Shown here: one piece after another, positions 33,622-44,031 of the stretch
How positions within the stretch are numbered: the stretch's first letter is position 1
Layout: each line of letters begins with the position of its first letter
Source of the DNA: Entoloma clypeatum
Lineage: Eukaryota; Basidiomycota; Agaricomycetes; Agaricales; Entolomataceae
Reading direction: 5' to 3'
Assembly: GCA_963565915.1 (NCBI GenBank)
Contig: OY751494.1
Location: 1,426,001-1,490,000 of the forward strand
DNA: 64,000 nucleotides
Position numbers and translations under genes: made by a program
The notes under the pieces: generated by a model
What the model saw: the letters and a program-made list of their open reading frames with translations, nothing else
Database searches by the model: none
Told to the model about the DNA's origin: nothing

Positions 33622-35880
33622 GGCAGCCGGGTTGGTATCTTCTAACACAAGTTCTCCCTTCCAAGGATGTAAACCATAGTTGAGGTAGAACAGGATGTAC
33701 TTCGTGGCCTGATGTTCTTTGTCATTGTACTGGAACTCTGCGATTGTGATCCACTCAGCCCAATCATCCTGTACATGGTTGACAAAGTTCCGTAAGAACA
33801 CTCCCGTTTCCTGATGCGATCACTCGGCCTGTCCATCAGTCTGTGGGTGGTATGCGGTGGACAGGTTCCTTTTGATCCCTAGCATGCGGCAGAGTATCTC
33901 CATGAACTTCACAGCGAACTGCGGTCCCCTATCGCTGATGATCTTCTTGGGAATCCCGTGAAGCTTCCATATCTGATCCCGATAGATCTTGGCTAATCCT
34001 TCAGCTGATAATTCCACGGTTGTCGGAATGAGATGGAGCATCTTTGAATGTCTATCTGTGATGACCAGAATCACATTCTTTCCATCGGACTCTGGTATTG
34101 GTCCCACGACGTCAATCCCTATGTCTTCCCATGGATGACTTGGTGCTGCATGGGGATGTAGCAGAGCGTGTCGTTTCTGTCTGTTGATCTTGTTACGTTG
34201 ACAGGTGTCACAACCCTTTACGTACTTCTTCACATCATGCAGGATAGTAGGCCACCAGTAGGTATGAGTGAGGAGTTCATGTGTCCAATATTGTCCTGGA
34301 TGTCCAGCCACTGGTGCATCATGTGATTCAAACATCAGTTCTTGACGCAGTTGTGGGTCTGGTGGAACGTAGACTCGTTCGCCTGCATATGTGATGCCGT
34401 TTTCCTGTTGATACCAATGAGGATTCTTCTTTAGACCCTGGGCTACTTCTGTCTCCATGCGGTTTGAACCCTTGATGCGTGCGATCCACAGATTTTCGAT
34501 GGTCGTGACGTTTCCAATTTTGATGGAATCAGATGTTTCACCCCCTTCAAGGAATTGTTCCTCCATGAACATCTCCATTTGTACCACATCTTCTGATTCC
34601 AACTGTTTCAAGAATAGTCCCTCCTTGAGCATTTGGTCACTGTCTTGCGGTTCGAGTTCCACTTCATACCAGGGTAAGCGCGACAGGATGTCCGCTTTTG
34701 CATTGGTCTTGCCGGGTACATGCCATAATTCAAAGTCATAGTCTTGTAACTTCATTTTCCAGTGTCGCTGTCGTTGATTCAGGTCCTGAGGACGACGGAA
34801 ATATTCCAGGTTCTTGTGATCGGTCAAGATTTCGAAACGCTCCCTGGCTTCGAGCAGATAGTGTCTCCAATCTTTTAATGCTTCCATGACCACCAGGAGT
34901 TCCTTGTTGTATATCTTGTACTTCTGTTCGGCCGCGGACATGGTCCGTGACAAGAACACAATGGGGTGCCATTTGTTGTCTTGCTTCTGAGAGAGTACTG
35001 CTCCAATTGCATAGCCTGATGCATCAGTTTCAACCCTGAACTGTCCCTCTGATTTTGGTAATGCCAAGACTGGTGCCGATGTAATTGCCCATATGAGACC
35101 TTCAAAGGCTTGCTGCTCTGTTGGTCCCCAAGTAAATGCCGTACCGCCTGTGAGCGCGGTGAGAGGTTTCGCGATGTTTGAGTACCCTTCAATAAAACGT
35201 CGATAGAAGTTGGCAAATCCAAGGAACTTCTGAACTTCCTTTTTTGATGTGGGTGCTTGCCAGTTTTGGATTGTATCCACCTTCTCAGTTTCCATCTCAA
35301 CACGTCCCTCACCAACCACATATCCCAATATAGGACATTTTGTTACTTCCCATAAACACTTCTTCTCCTTTAGGAACAAATCATTGTCCGATAGGATCTG
35401 TAGGATTTCTTTGGTGTTTCGCGCGAGTTCTTCCTTGGTTTTACCGATAACCACAATATCATCCATGTAGATGATGCAGATGCGTCAGTGGATCTGGTCC
35501 CAGAATAGACTAGCCATCATCCGCAAGAATGTTCCCGGGACGTTGCAAAGGCCGAAAAACATGACCAATGGTTCAAACAATCCTCAACTGGTGAGGAAGG
35601 CAGCTTTCCATTCATTGCCCTCCTTAATCCGGACGTTGTTATAGCCCCACATGATGTCCATTTTATTGAAGTAGACTGCATCTGTCAGTACGTCCAAGAG
35701 ATCAGATATTTGTGGGAGTGGGAACTTGTCTTTGACTGTGAATTTATTGACCATGCGGTAATCTTGTACCAATCGTTTGGAGCCATCCTTCTTGTTGATG
35801 AAGAAGCAAGGGGAGGCATAAGGGGATTTGGATGGGCAGATCTTTCCTGTTGCTAGACCCTCGTCAATGAATGCGTCCAA
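33622..35880 (-). pseudogene. Gypsy-1 copy B reverse transcriptase, RNase H and integrase
   Basis: It has the same domain content as copy A 18464-20722 and an identical 548-residue main open part (35466-33820). The three TGA stops are at the equivalent places. The YMDD, RNase H and DDE motifs are present. Confidence 0.93.
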
Positions 35881-36658
35881 TTCCTGTCATAGGATATGTA
35901 TTTCCTCCTAGTTCCTTTGGTGCGTCTGGTGTAAGTTCGATACCATGGTCCCATTCCCTCTCCTTTGGGATCTTATCAAAGTTCTCCTTCTCAAAGAGAT
36001 GAGCAAATCGTTCAACATATGAGGGTCGTTTGGTTGTGGGAGGTGGTGTGGGAGTGACAGCTTCCAGAATAGGGTCTCCAGGCTTCCATTTCTGATCCAA
36101 CTTTTTGGGTGCATCTTTGTCGCGCACCTCAACCATGCGAACCTGGTGTTTGTGACCATCAAGGTTAACCCTGAAATCCGAGTGTTTGGTTCGGCATGTT
36201 GTTGGGCACCGGTTAAATGTTACCGCGCTGGTTGTCCAATTGATTGTGGGGTTGTGGTGTACCAACCAGTCATGTCCCAAGAGCATGTCCGTTCTTCCAA
36301 TGTCCAGTACCATTGCTTCCATGGTTTCCTGATGTTCTCCCAAATCCAGTTTGACTTCGGCAAGTTGGCTCGCTTTCTGTTGTCGATTTGGTGATCCATC
36401 CGCATTTAGAATTGCTATGGGCGGTATTCCTCGCGTGGGGAGGTTCTGTTTGCGTACTATTCTGGCATGGATGCATGTGCGTTCACATCCACTGTCAACC
36501 TCAGGTTGGATAACCTTTGGTCCTCGTCGTGTCCTGAGCTGAGCTAACAGCCTGATTTCTCGTCTTTTCGGAGGTTTATCTCTCACAATGTTAGTCGACG
36601 CAGCGGCTCGCTTGGCAGGGATGACATAGGTTCTATTGTCTGCAGTCATACAAGGCAA
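35864..36658 (-). pseudogene. Gypsy-1 copy B protease and linker
   Basis: The retropepsin DSGC site and GRTDMLLGHDWL loop are present. It differs from copy A by several CpG transitions (arginine versus cysteine or tryptophan) and by a 3-base indel near 36591. It ends at the same frame break before reverse transcriptase. Confidence 0.87.
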
Positions 36659-36737
36659 GCAAGTCCGTTTAATAGATAAGGGTCGCGACTTAGCGTCGTT
36701 TAATCAGACCCTTCGGGAAAATCCTTCTCGTCGGCTT

Positions 36738-37427
36738 CTAAGATTGTGGTTTCATCATTCTCGGCATCTTCTCAGACACCTTCCTAACCCTTCTGGAGTT
36801 CTTCTTTGGCTTGCGGCAGTTGCGCGCGATATGGCCTTCTTGATCACAGTTGAAACACCTGCAACCATCTTTCTTCTTTGGAGCGCTACAGTCTTTAGCC
36901 AGATGACTGAAGCGTTGACAGTTGTAGCAACGGGCTACTCCTGCTTTGTCAATCTCCATGGCCTTGCTTGTACTCTGTCTGTTGTTCTTCGGTGGTGAAG
37001 TGGGCGTAGATCTGCTGCTTCGAGTAAGACGTGATGATGTGGCTCTGGGACGTCTTGATGTGAGCATCCTAATCAATCTTCTGATAATGGTTGTCTGGAC
37101 ACCGATAAACTCTCTGATCTCTGTGATCCGACCTGTCTGAGGTCCTTCTTGAACGCGAAAGCTTTCGAGTTCATTCTGTCAGGCGTTGTAACGCGCGATC
37201 TGGTGTTGCCGACCAAGATGGATGCTCTCTGCTATCTCGCCGTGGGGGCGATGCTCGTCGTTGTCTAGTTCTTCGTCAAGAACCTGCTGTAGGATGCGAC
37301 GGATCTCCGATTCGATGTACTGCTGGATGAGTGTAAAATCGATACTGTCTCGAGGACTTAGCTCCTCCTGTCGGGCTTCTGGCATGCTGAATGGGTTACT
37401 GGTAAAGTCTTCAAAGAAGCGCGACGT
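36738..37427 (-). pseudogene. Gypsy-1 copy B gag, probable capsid deletion
   Basis: One frame of about 229 codons starts at ACG (37427-37425) where copy C has ATG, and has a TGA at 37179-37181 where copy C has CGA. The N-terminus matches copy C (RFFEDFTSNPFSMPEARQEE). A short basic segment follows, then two CCHC knuckles, CYNCQRFSHLAKDC and CFNCDQEGHIARNC. The frame is too short for a normal capsid of roughly 200 residues, so I infer an internal deletion. A one-base loss after KVSE ends it early. Confidence 0.85.
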
Positions 37428-37484
37428 CTTGACTCGTCTGGTAGTTGCTCTCTTCGCTCTGGGCGAACCTAATGAGATTTAGCA

Positions 37485-37495
37485 ACTTGTTATGC
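37485..37495 (-). promoter_or_regulatory. Self-priming primer-binding site, copy B
   Basis: TTGCTAAATCT (minus strand), 2 nt from the LTR edge, is complementary to AGATTTAGCAA inside the LTR (37560-37570). See copy C for the cleanest example. Confidence 0.75.
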
Positions 37496-37497
37496 TT

Positions 37498-37888
37498 AAC
37501 AAACCGTTCCAAGGTTTGGGCAGAGTATGCAGGAAGTGGAAAGGCGAAGAGCAATGTGATTGCTAAATCTAAGGAATCTACTACAGTACAGGAGGTTTAT
37601 ATAGGTACTGACTATAGGCGGTAGTGGATGAGTCAGTGCTGCGGAAGGCAGTGCGCATGAGTAAGGCAACTGCGGAAGGCTATGTACAGTGAGTAAGCTG
37701 ACTGCGGAAAGCGAGTCAGCGCGGGAGCAAAGTATACTAAAGGGGATGACGAAGTAATGTAGTGAGTCAGACTGGGAATCAAAGGTTGCAAAGGTAGACA
37801 TTAGACATAGTAAGTTCATAAGAGGGCGCCGAGTCGGGCCGATAAGTAAAAGATATGATGTGGTCCTCATACCGTAGAGTCCGTAATA
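37498..37888 (-). repeat. Gypsy-1 copy B 5' LTR
   Basis: A 391-bp LTR next to the primer-binding site. Its outer end reads TATTACGG instead of TGTTACGG. It contains a CCTATATAAACC TATA box. It differs from the element's own 3' LTR, mostly at CpG positions. Confidence 0.93.
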
Positions 37889-37893
37889 CTCTT

Positions 37894-38711
37894 GTTCTTG
37901 ACCCATGTGAGGTTTGTTCCATCATTCTCTTCACTGTCATCTAGCTCACCAATCAAAAGCCTGCAACAACAAGTGTCTTTTGTGTTCTCTTATGTCTATG
38001 CTTTCTCAAAAGTTCTCTATTGCTGCCTCTGGAGACCCCTACATTTTGCCTTCCTCTCATTCCTATATTCAATGGGTCATTTGTCTTTTGCCAAGTCCCC
38101 TTCTGCACCCACCTCCTCTCTGGAGACCCCCGCCACATCCACTGCCTGCCCCTCGCAGCCAACCCTGCTCTTCCCTTCTTTGCCACCCCATTTTTATGCT
38201 CCCCCATGGTCATACCCACTGCCAGCATGTGTCCAGTGCTGAATGTTGCAGGGTTCAAAGGCAGCAGCACAAGGGCAGTGTGGAGAGGCTGGGCCATGTG
38301 TGTGGAATGGGGAGGCTGTGGAGCCAGATTTTCTTCAATAATGAGGTCAGGATGCCAATGAGATCTCATTGACCCTGGACCTAGCTGTTTGGATTTGGGT
38401 CCACCAGTGCTTGGTCAGCATATCACTCACTGTTTGACAGCACCATTGATGCCAATTGCCCCCGTATCATTTTGACTCCATTAACATGACTGCCGACGGC
38501 CTGATTAGTGCTAGGCCCTTACCGCACATTCTCATACCATAGTATACTGCACCTAAATCCTTTGTCTATGGAAATGCTTGACATCTCATGTCCCACTCTG
38601 GCATGCCAGTAGAACCATCTCTCATCCACTACCACATAGATTCAAGCTCTTTGAGTTCAATATCTAGCTTATATTAAAATTAATACATATTGTCAATCTG
38701 AACAGATACCT
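37894..38711. other. Unrecognised flank of copy B
   Basis: Several overlapping frames on both strands (37914-38372 plus, 37953-38369 minus) are proline/serine-rich and none is clearly coding. A plus frame from ATG 38071 resembles the proline/serine-rich style of the gene at 47455-48555, but I cannot show homology. Confidence 0.3.
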
Positions 38712-39065
38712 GCTGAGGCTGCTTTGCAGGTTCAGCCCGTTATTTACACCAAAGATCATGTGATGCCCAACAAATCAGACTGGCCCTAAAGAAAACCTTA
38801 GACTGTCTCCCTAACTTTGTTGAGGAAGGTCCTCTTTCAACTTTTCTAGTCTATGAAAGCTCTAGGTTTTCAACACAGAATAACAGTTCTCCACTCAGAA
38901 AGGCTGAGGTTCTCCTTGACTGGAATGACTCTGAAAGCAGGAAAACCATTGAATCAAGACCCAGACTGACTAAATCTCCTCCAACCTATGAAAGAGCCTA
39001 TCTGCATTCCTCTTGGAATATGGTATGTGCTGCTGTACACTATGGTTCTCTAAGTAAACTACAGT
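38712..39065 (+). pseudogene. Open exon-like stretch without a start codon
   Basis: About 117 codons are open with even amino-acid use (for example RLALKKTLDCLPNFVEEGPL, then ERAYLHSSWNM). A GTATGT donor-like site follows SSWNM near 39026. There is no ATG, so it would be an internal exon. I recognise no family. It may be the remains of a host or transposon gene. Confidence 0.3.
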
Positions 39066-39955
39066 GACAGCCAAAACTGTTGCCATATTTGATACTTTGT
39101 CAATAACTTATTAATAACTCAAGAGATAATAGCTCAAATGACTTCAAACTTGGATATAGGTTAGCTATATATCCCATCTAAATATCTCTACGAGGATAGA
39201 GAAAAATATCCACTGGTTGCCTTTCTGGAAAGCAGTTTGTGTGACTAGTACATTGCAATGGTTTTGTCCTTGATGCTCAAAAACCTGCAAATACCTCTCT
39301 TACTCCATCCATTGTTTCAAATAACATCAAACAACTATGTAGCAAGTATGTATAGGGTGTGTAGACCATGTAGCAAACTGGTATCATATAGTCCATCATG
39401 GCTATTACCTGTCTATTTCCCCAGTAAGTATAGTTCAAAATTGATTCTTATTTTGTTCAATAAAGGGCATTTATGACATTAGTGTCAACTTCTCTTCATA
39501 TTTTCACCACTGTTGTCACTCAAATATGCTTTGAAAACTGTTTCAACCTTGTCAAGACAGATAGAGACTGTTCTTGCAAGATTTTACTCTCCACTGTTTG
39601 TGATCGTCTGTCGTTTATCACCATGTGCAAAACTAATAGCACTACTGGGATGTCCAAAACATTATGTACAAGGCTATTTGCATCAATTTGCTTGGATATA
39701 CATTGAAGTAAAGTGGAAGAAAGGATGTGGTGGCACTGAAATAGCCATATTGTTTCAAGTGACACAATAGACAGTGGGATCAACCTGGCAATGACACACA
39801 GGACCAGACCATGGAGGCCTGGGAAACCTGGAGAAGGGTCATTTCATCATATGAGACTAAAATGAACTATTTTAGTCAGATGGAATGAAGTCAGTCTGGC
39901 CCTGTGTGCCCATTGCCAGGTTGACCCCCCAGATACAGATGCTTTGACTTGTATG
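39066..39955 (+). other. AT-rich stretch with a short Tc1-like transposase relic
   Basis: Near 39818-39885 the plus strand reads WETWRRVISSYETKMNYFSQME, close to the Tc1 motif around the first catalytic aspartate (WKRVIWSDETKINRFGSDG), with that aspartate changed to tyrosine. The rest of the interval is not recognisably coding. I did not find both ends. Confidence 0.4.
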
Positions 39956-40899
39956 AATACATTTACACCACCTCTAACTTATCTTGTTTGATGCAATACT
40001 GATGCAACAAGCTTGTTATCAGGAACAGCTGTCAAGGCAGTCATGGCTTATGTTTGGGATTATATTTCTAAAGTGGGGTTAAGTGCATATGCATCATTTG
40101 ATACTATTCAGCAAGTGTTGGAAAAGAAATCTGAGTTGATTAATGGTAGAGTTGATAGTCAGACATCAACTCATATGCTCATGACTAAAATGATAAATGC
40201 TTTAGATGCAAAAATGGAAATGGGCAGTCCAATGGCAGCCATGTATCTGCTCAATAATCCTGATCATTATACCAGTTATACTTTCAAGAACATTTATTGG
40301 AGAAACCATGTTTGAGAGGTCAGAAGTATTTGGAAAACCAGTTCTGAGGATGCAGATACCACAGATAAGGTTGTACTAGTTTCATCAGGTGGAAGATTGA
40401 TAGGTGTATCCAAAGTCCATGATTATGTATACCAATCAGATGTTTTCAGTGAGGGTCAGATTGTGTCACAAGTCTAAATGATCAAAGAAGGAACAAGATG
40501 AATTTAACAGTCAACATGAAGATCAATCTGAAGATAGCAATGATTCTGATTCTGATACATTGTACTCTGAGGATGAAAATCAGATCTCACATGATATTCT
40601 TACTGGAACTACAGTTACAGGAGGAGGGTCTTTGCCATATGCACAAAAATATGAACTTCATGAGAAACATCCTCAGTATCACACTCATTACATTCAATGT
40701 GTACCTGATAATAATTATATTGTGCACAACTTTCTGGGTGGACTTCTACCAGTAAGAGATCAGGGTGATCTGGAATACTATTATTCCACAATGCTCACAC
40801 TATTCAAGCCATGGTGGTCTGGCAGGGATTTAAAGACAGAGGATCAAATATGGTATCAGACATTTGATGTCAATAATTTTACAGACTAACAAAAAGATA

Positions 40900-42517
40900 C
40901 AGTGCCTCACAAAACTGATTCAATGTTTGCTACTTTGTGAATACCTTCAAAATAACTTTGCAAATAATGCCAATCAAAAGAAGGCATTGGTACCTGGTTA
41001 AAAGCCCTGCTTCAGGACTCTCGGAATCTGCAATAATTATGTAATTCCCATAAAAAATGATCAATATATGATCAAATTACTCCAGGGACTCATTGAATCA
41101 GTTTTGTGAATATGTACAATAAATACAGTATTTTATACTTTAGTACTTGGTATTACCCCCCTTAGCTTTGATTACTGCCTCTACCCTTCTTGGCATACTT
41201 TCTATCAGGTTTTGACACACTTCTGGCTCTATATTATTCCACACCTCTGCTGCTCTGTCCCAAATCTCCCAGACTCCCTTGGGTGGTGTTGGATATTCAT
41301 TCAACTTCCTTTTAATATGAACCCAGAGGTGTTCAATAGGATTGAGGTCTGGGGACTGTGCAGGCCAATCCAGCAGAGCAATATTCTTGCTGTCCATCCA
41401 TTTTTTGGCCTTCTTGGAGGTGTGCTTGGGGTCATTGTCCTGCTGAAAAATGATCTCCTCTTCAGAGATTCCACTCTTCTCCATGCTGGGCAGCAAATTG
41501 TCCTCCAAAATGGACACATACTGATCAGCATCCATCCTCCCCTCAACCTCTGCAAGTCTCCCCACACCTTCCCAACCCATACAACCCCAAACCATAATAT
41601 TTCCTCCCCCAAACTTGACTGTGCCCTGAACCTCTCTTTCAATAAGCCCCTCATCCTTCTTTTTCCAGACCCATTCCTTGCCATCTGACCCAAACCTGTT
41701 GATTTTGGTCTCATCTGACCAAATGACCCTCTTCCAGTCCTCCACTGTCCATTCCCTGTGCTTCATAGCAAATGCCAACCGCCTCTTCCGATGTATGGCC
41801 TTTAAGAAAGGTCTTTTCTTCTTTGTTACAGCCTTAACATCATGTTTTCTGAGAACCCTTCTCACAGTTTCTGGGGAGACAGGATTGGAGATGACAGTGT
41901 TGATGTGTTTGGTAGCCTGCACAGGATTGGAGGCTCTCCCTGAGGTGATTCGTGAAAGTATGTTTCGTGTGTTGGTGGGAGAAAGCTTGGATGGACGACC
42001 ACCAGAAGAGAGATTGCGATGAGGAAGAAGATTCTGAAGCACTCTGGAGACAGTTGATTGGCTGACACCCAAATTAGAGCAATATGACAAGTGGAGTGAC
42101 CATTGGAGGCCAGAGAAAGAATGTTTTCCTTGTGGGAAGAGGAGATAGGGCGCATGATTAATTATGGAGGCTGTTGAGGTTGGATTCTTCTTATACAACT
42201 TTCCTTGACAACCCATCAGGGTTCTATTCAAGTTCCATCAGTAAGTCATGACAATTGGTTACCATACAACCAGTGAAGCATTTGATTCTGATAATTGCCA
42301 TAGGTACTCACAAAACTGATTCAATGAGTTGCTGATTTAATTTAATCATATCTCCATGGATTCTGATCTAAATCATATGATTCCTTTATATTCTGAAAGC
42401 CCTGAAGTAGGGCTTTCAATTATATACCAAAGGTTTAATTCAATTGGTATTCTTTGCAGAGTTATCTTGAAGGTATTCAAAAAGCAACAAACATTGAATC
42501 AGTTTTGTGAGGCACTG
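40900..42517 (-). mobile_element. Intact Tc1/mariner transposon, TSD TA
   Basis: The 1618-bp element has ends CAGTGCCTCACAAAACTGAT, inverted at the right, and is flanked by TA (40898-40899, 42518-42519). Each end of about 200 bases also contains an inner inverted copy of CACAAAACTGATTCAATGAG (about 41083 and 42307), giving a long structured terminus. It encodes one uninterrupted transposase on the minus strand. It is the best candidate for a recently active element in this window. Confidence 0.95.
41140..42231 (-). CDS. Tc1/mariner transposase, DD34E
   Basis: The 363-codon open frame reaches family length. The N-terminal paired-like region has helix-turn-helix LGVSQSTVSRVLQNL and GRPSKLSPTNTRNI. 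The catalytic core reads VIWSDETKINRFG (D near residue 172), FGGGNIMVWGCMGWEGVGRL, FQQDNDPKHTSKKAKKWM (D near residue 263) and SPDLNPIEHLWVHIK (E near 298). I count 34 residues between the second D and the E, so this is DD34E. The exact start is uncertain because the residues before about 50 are unusual. The enzyme excises and inserts at TA. No stop or frameshift is visible. Confidence 0.93.
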   Translation of the reverse strand: MNRTLMGCQGKLYKKNPTSTASIINHAPYLLFPQGKHSFSGLQWSLHLSYCSNLGVSQSTVSRVLQNLLPHRNLSSGGRPSKLSPTNTRNILSRITSGRASNPVQATKHINTVISNPVSPETVRRVLRKHDVKAVTKKKRPFLKAIHRKRRLAFAMKHREWTVEDWKRVIWSDETKINRFGSDGKEWVWKKKDEGLIEREVQGTVKFGGGNIMVWGCMGWEGVGRLAEVEGRMDADQYVSILEDNLLPSMEKSGISEEEIIFQQDNDPKHTSKKAKKWMDSKNIALLDWPAQSPDLNPIEHLWVHIKRKLNEYPTPPKGVWEIWDRAAEVWNNIEPEVCQNLIESMPRRVEAVIKAKGGNTKY

Positions 42518-42785
42518 TATTATGAATAATTTTCATGCAAGATATGAATGTAATGATGCTCGTGATGACCATTATAATCAACAAAAATCCAATAAAAAAG
42601 GTGGAATGTATGCATCTTTCATGAATGAAAATTACAGTACAGAATTTGATTCTAGCATTGCACTCCGATATAATGGTGAAATGAATGATGCTCAGAACTT
42701 GGAAAATGAACAAGATATTTATAACACAGTTGGCTCACAATATTTAAAAATACAAGAATTGAAGAGTGAGATTCAAAAGATGCTG

Positions 42786-43054
42786 CAGAACATCAGTTTT
42801 CCTACAAGTTTCTCATGAGGTCTCATAATTGCTCATATTGACTCCTACAAGCTCATATGAGTGCATATGAGTCAAGAGTCAAGAGCTCATGAGTTCAATC
42901 TTTTTTTCATGAGTTTTTCTGACAAGTTTTTATTTATACTTTAAATCAACAATTATACTATAACTATGTAGTTTGATTTTCAACTCTTGAAACTCTTGAA
43001 GACTCTTGACTCACCATGTGCAAATGAGCCTGTGAGTAATTTGTGGGAATGCTG
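42786..43054. mobile_element. 263-bp insert with 6-bp duplication ATGCTG
   Basis: The Helitron frame is interrupted between KML and MKAKWLD. ATGCTG occurs at 42780-42785 and again at 43049-43054, and deleting the interval rejoins KMLMKAKWLD. The insert is AT-rich and carries many CTCATGAG, CATATGAGT and GACTCTTGA motifs on both strands. It has no clear terminal inverted repeat. The class is unknown. Confidence 0.6.
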
Positions 43055-44031
43055 ATGAAGGCTAAATGGCTTGACCATAGTTCTTACAATAGTCAATCAG
43101 ATTTGGAAAACATGCATATATCAAATTAAAAGGAAGGGAGTTCTTATTGGAATAAAATGATTAAAGCATTGAAAGAAAAAATCTTGGCTGACCGCACTAA
43201 CAGCACACCCACTAGTACAGAAAACAATACATCAAATTGTAACAAATATGATGAAGTTGTTATATCAGATGCCTCTTATATCAACAAAAATTTCAAAGCA
43301 AATAATGAGTTGAATCAGAAATATATTGATAATACAGTCAAAGAATTCATGTTGAATGAGGAGCAAGAAAGAGCATTTCGTATAGTTGTAAATTATGCAA
43401 CTAAAAAGAGAGCCAATCAGTTATGAATGTATCTTGGAGGTATGGGTGGCACTGGAAAATCTCAAGTTATTAAGGCTTTACAATCATTTTTTGCAGCATG
43501 TAATGAAGCAAATAGAATTTTAATTTTAGCTCCTACTGGTACAGCTGCTGCTCTTCTCAATGGATCAACATATCATTCTGTTTTGGGTATAGGCTCAGAC
43601 CCAGAGGGAGGATTCTCAAATGAATGCATGTCTCTGGCTAAAATAGCACACAGAATACAAGGTGTTGATTATATATTCATAGATGAAATATCAATGGTTG
43701 CTTGTCATGAACTACGCAAAATAAGCTCTCAGCTTGCCAAAGTCAAGAATTCCACTACTGGAGTACCATTTGATGGAATAAACATGATATTTGCAGGAGA
43801 CTTTGCTCAATTACCGCCAGTGGGAGGAGCTGCTTTGTACAGTCAAGCTGTCGGAACCAAACTAAATAATGCTCAAACTAATTTTGATCAGAAATCTTGC
43901 ATGGGAAAGGTATTTTGGCATCAAATAACTATAGTTGTTATTTTAAGACAGAATATGTGCCAGAAAACTCAATCAGTCCAAGACACTAAGCTCAGAACAG
44001 CTTTGGAAAATATGAGATATGCAGCTTGTAC

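Larger units (their letters stand above)
28398..37888 (-). mobile_element. Gypsy-1 chromovirus copy B, full length with LTRs and Harbinger inside
   Basis: This is a complete 9491-bp insertion bounded by two LTRs and a perfect 5-bp duplication CTCTT (28393-28397, 37889-37893). About 5.76 kb is gypsy-1 proper and 3725 bp is the Harbinger element. The two LTRs differ at about twenty positions, at least ten of them CpG changes, so the insertion is old. Gag has a mutated start (ACG), a TGA and an apparent capsid deletion. Pol has the same frameshift and TGA stops as copy A. It cannot make its own proteins. Confidence 0.95.
39956..42785 (+). pseudogene. Helitron Rep C-terminus and linker
   Basis: Pieces at 39956-40315, 40560-40889 and 42507-42785 encode TFTPPLTYLV, LLSGTAVKAVMAYVWDYISK, FLGGLLPVRDQGDLEYY, STMLTLFKPWWSGRDLK and, after Tc1, MNNFHARYECNDARDDH. 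The stops include TGA at about 39991 (CGA in the first Helitron fragment), TGA after NHV near 40313 and TAA at 40887. The Tc1 insertion lies between QKD and I-MNNF. Confidence 0.85.

Noticed and set aside
17481..36900. Simple inverted segmental duplication of one genomic block
   Set aside because: Copy B has a perfect CTCTT duplication and copy A has different DNA right after its LTR end, so flanks were not duplicated. Conversion between two insertions fits the LTR variants better. An assembly error cannot be excluded.
37914..38372. Overlapping plus and minus frames of about 140-150 codons
   Set aside because: They overlap on opposite strands with biased proline/serine content, and none has a recognisable motif or splice structure.
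39060..39950. Complete Tc1 element
   Set aside because: Only one short motif resembles the transposase. Neither end nor a TA duplication could be paired.
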